Assembly: GCA_024760905.1 (NCBI GenBank)
Contig: CM045745.1
Coordinates: forward strand, 2,538,501 to 2,602,500
Source of the DNA: Plotosus lineatus
Taxonomy: Eukaryota > Chordata > Actinopteri > Siluriformes > Plotosidae
Direction of reading: 5' to 3'
Length of the DNA stretch: 64,000 nt
Position 1 is the stretch's first letter, and each line of letters begins with the position of its first letter. The notes beneath the pieces are model-generated. The model was not told the DNA's origin, made no database searches, and saw only the letters and a program-made list of their open reading frames with translations. Of this stretch, positions 62,521 through 64,000 are shown in pieces. Made by a program: the position numbers and the translations under genes.

Positions 62521-63311
62521 CAGTAAAACCTCCGCTGACGACGCTTAAGCTCACGAACTTTTCGCCTCAAGAACATCAAATTTGCCAGCATATAGTCTCT
62601 GCTGACGAACTAGTTTTCAGCGGACGAATCAAACCACACGGTCGAACAGCGCCACGGTGGCGGCCACGAGAAGCTGACGCACGCTCACGGCGTCCCAGTT
62701 CGTCACCCCCTTTCTTTGAATGCGGACGTGGTTTATGTTTGATAGACATTTTGGACCATATTGAGTGTACTTTTGCTATTATGGGACCGAAAAAGACCCC
62801 ATCACAGGCGGAGATCATTGAAAAACACGAACGAGGTGTGCGTTTGTGTGACTCGGCGTCCCAGTACCAGTACGCTAAGTCTACCATTGCTACCATCCTT
62901 AAGAACAAGGAAGCTATTAAGGGTGCGTGTGTGGCTAAGGGTGTTTCCAAACAGTAGGCGTTTCCAAACACTCCTTCCAAACAGTAAGTCCCTCCCTCTC
63001 TCCTCCTCCTCCCACTCCATTCCATCAAGCCATCAACTACCATCACAAAGGTAAATAAAACGACTTTATTATACAGTACAGTTTATTTCTTTAATTACAA
63101 TACAATAGCACATTTATTATACATAAAATAAGGTATATTTTTGTGTAGTTTTAAGGCTTATTTAGTAGAAAATTATGTTTTATGGGGACCTGGGAACGGA
63201 TTATTCTCATTTTAATGGTTTCTTATGGGAAATAAATGTTCGGAAGACGAACTTTTCGCCTTACACACACTTTCTGGGAACCAATTATGTTCGTGAGCAG
63301 AGGTATCACTG
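62521..63311 (+). mobile_element. Tigger element inside the hAT element
   Basis: TA on both sides (62519-62520, 63312-63313). Ends CAGTAAAACCTCCGCTGACG and reversed CAGTGATACCTCTGCTCACG. ACGAACTTTTCGCCT occurs near both ends in inverse (62565, 63253). Contains only the N-terminus of a transposase. Confidence 0.8.
62778..62957 (+). pseudogene. Tigger transposase DNA-binding N-terminus
   Basis: From the AUG at 62781: MGPKKTPSQAEIIEKHERGV, then YAKSTIATILKNKEAIKG, the two helices of a psq/CENP-B-type helix-turn-helix known from Tigger/JERKY proteins. A stop follows at 62955. The upstream AUG at 62739 is in frame, but the family start fits MGPKK. The DDE domain is deleted. Confidence 0.75.
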
Positions 63312-63957
63312 TACTTGTAACGTTATAGCTTCCTGTATTCATGACAGCGTCTATAGTAAATGCCATTTTCAATGACACCCCTAGTAAATGGTACATGTGT
63401 CGGTGGAAAACAATTTCCTGCCTTTTATTTCAGATTTGGCTTTATTAATTGGTAACTTTATTATAAAATATTCAATGCATTATACAAGCAACCGTAATAT
63501 ATCTTGGTCTGTTCTATTTAATGCATTTATGGAACAGTGCAGCAATATTCTAATGTATCTATACATCGGAAAATTTTATCAATATATTGATACCAATAAT
63601 AGGTTTTCAATGACACCCCTAGAGTGCACACACAGACGCAACAATGTATCCAGTTTATGGGAGATTTTGGGTTGTTTTTTTTTATTTTGTGTTGGTTTGG
63701 ATTTTTTTTTTTTTTTTTTGCATAATCGACCTTGTTTTTGTGGCATTTTTCTTCACTTTTTCTCCTATTCTTCCATAATTTCATTATTTTTTAATTTGAT
63801 GACTATTTATTTATTTATTTAAAAAAAAACGTGATGCACTGAAGCTGCATGAATTGAAGCGCGAAGTAGTGAGGGATCCCTGTAATACTGTTTTTTCTTG
63901 TACACTTGATCCTCACAAATAGGCTCAACACAGCTCGGCTCGGCTGATGATATTCAG

Positions 63958-64000
63958 AAACAGTGCTGTGTAAATGTATTTTTTGCTCCCTTGCTGATAT
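63958..64000 (+). mobile_element. Second Tc1 left end at the window edge
   Basis: ACAGTGCTGTGTAAATGTAT and CTCCCTTGCTGAT match the Tc1 start at 47605-47643 (ACAGTGCTGTGCAAAAGG, CCCCCTTACTGAT). The element continues outside the window. Confidence 0.7.

Larger units (their letters stand above)
62440..63621 (+). mobile_element. hAT-type element inside X2
   Basis: Ends TAGGGATGTCATTGACTATC and reversed TAGGGGTGTCATTGAAAACC; 8-base flanks GCGTGCAC (62432) and GAGTGCAC (63622) differ at one position. A second copy of the right terminal word (TTTTCAATGACACCCCTAG) lies at 63366. Interrupted by a Tigger. No transposase frame. Confidence 0.7.
62000..63882 (+). mobile_element. Tigger-type element X2 (complete ends, nested insertions)
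   Basis: TA before (61998) and after (63883). Left end AAGGGATCCCTCACTTTCCA, right end reversed CAGGGATCCCTCACTACTTC. A hAT element (62440-63621) is inserted and itself holds another Tigger (62521-63311). Without them X2 would be about 700 bases, a non-autonomous element. Confidence 0.65.

Overview
The window reads as nuclear DNA of a ray-finned (probably teleost) fish. Three things point that way: the mix of RTE, L2/Rex-type and 2A-bearing LINEs, Sushi-ichi-like chromoviruses, Tc1, pogo/Tigger and hAT transposons; tRNA-headed SINEs with fish-typical tails; and vertebrate-type endogenous retroviruses primed by tRNA-Pro and tRNA-Trp. I find no intact host protein gene, no rRNA or true tRNA gene and no CRISPR array. 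Nearly all supportable features are transposable elements, most of them broken, many inserted one inside another.

Layout. 0-5 kb: AT-rich sequence, old SINE remnants and RTE LINE copy A. 5-8 kb: a second LINE family split by a pogo-like transposon that itself carries a SINE. 8-11.7 kb: mosaic SINEs, a fish dispersed repeat and an L2-like LINE. 11.7-15.4 kb: RTE copies B and C (C is near full length). 16-26.6 kb: a degraded retrovirus (ERV1) in + orientation with a Pro-type primer site. RTE copy D (17-bp target duplication) sits in its leader, and a TIR transposon and a LINE fragment sit in its 3' half. 27-30.2 kb: a Tigger end, a Gypsy LTR fragment and RTE copy E (-). 30.2-45.4 kb: one minus-strand LINE with a 2A-like peptide is split by a Sushi-ichi-like Gypsy element. 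That element is split by a younger retrovirus (ERV2, -, Trp-type primer site, LTRs about 1.2% different), which in turn holds a fold-back RTE insertion. RTE copy G lies beside the Gypsy element. 45.4-51.4 kb: LINE remnants, the fish dispersed repeat, a Tc1 element interrupted by a LINE 3' end, and a SINE with a GATA-type tail. 51.9-53.6 kb: a Tigger element rearranged into a large inverted repeat that includes a LINE 5' end. 55.2-57.4 kb: a CpG-rich, apparently non-repetitive stretch with good splice donors, the best candidate for a host promoter with non-coding first exons. 57.9-64 kb: Tigger-type and hAT elements, again nested, and the tip of a second Tc1 at the right edge.

Relations between elements. 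The RTE LINE gives its 3' end, and a piece of its 5' end, to a tRNA SINE whose head and body also occur here with an unrelated LINE tail. Nesting order and LTR divergence agree: 2A LINE first, then the Gypsy element (LTRs roughly 10% different), then ERV2. Percentages are hand counts from the sequence. Family names rest on recognised motifs and termini, not on database searches.
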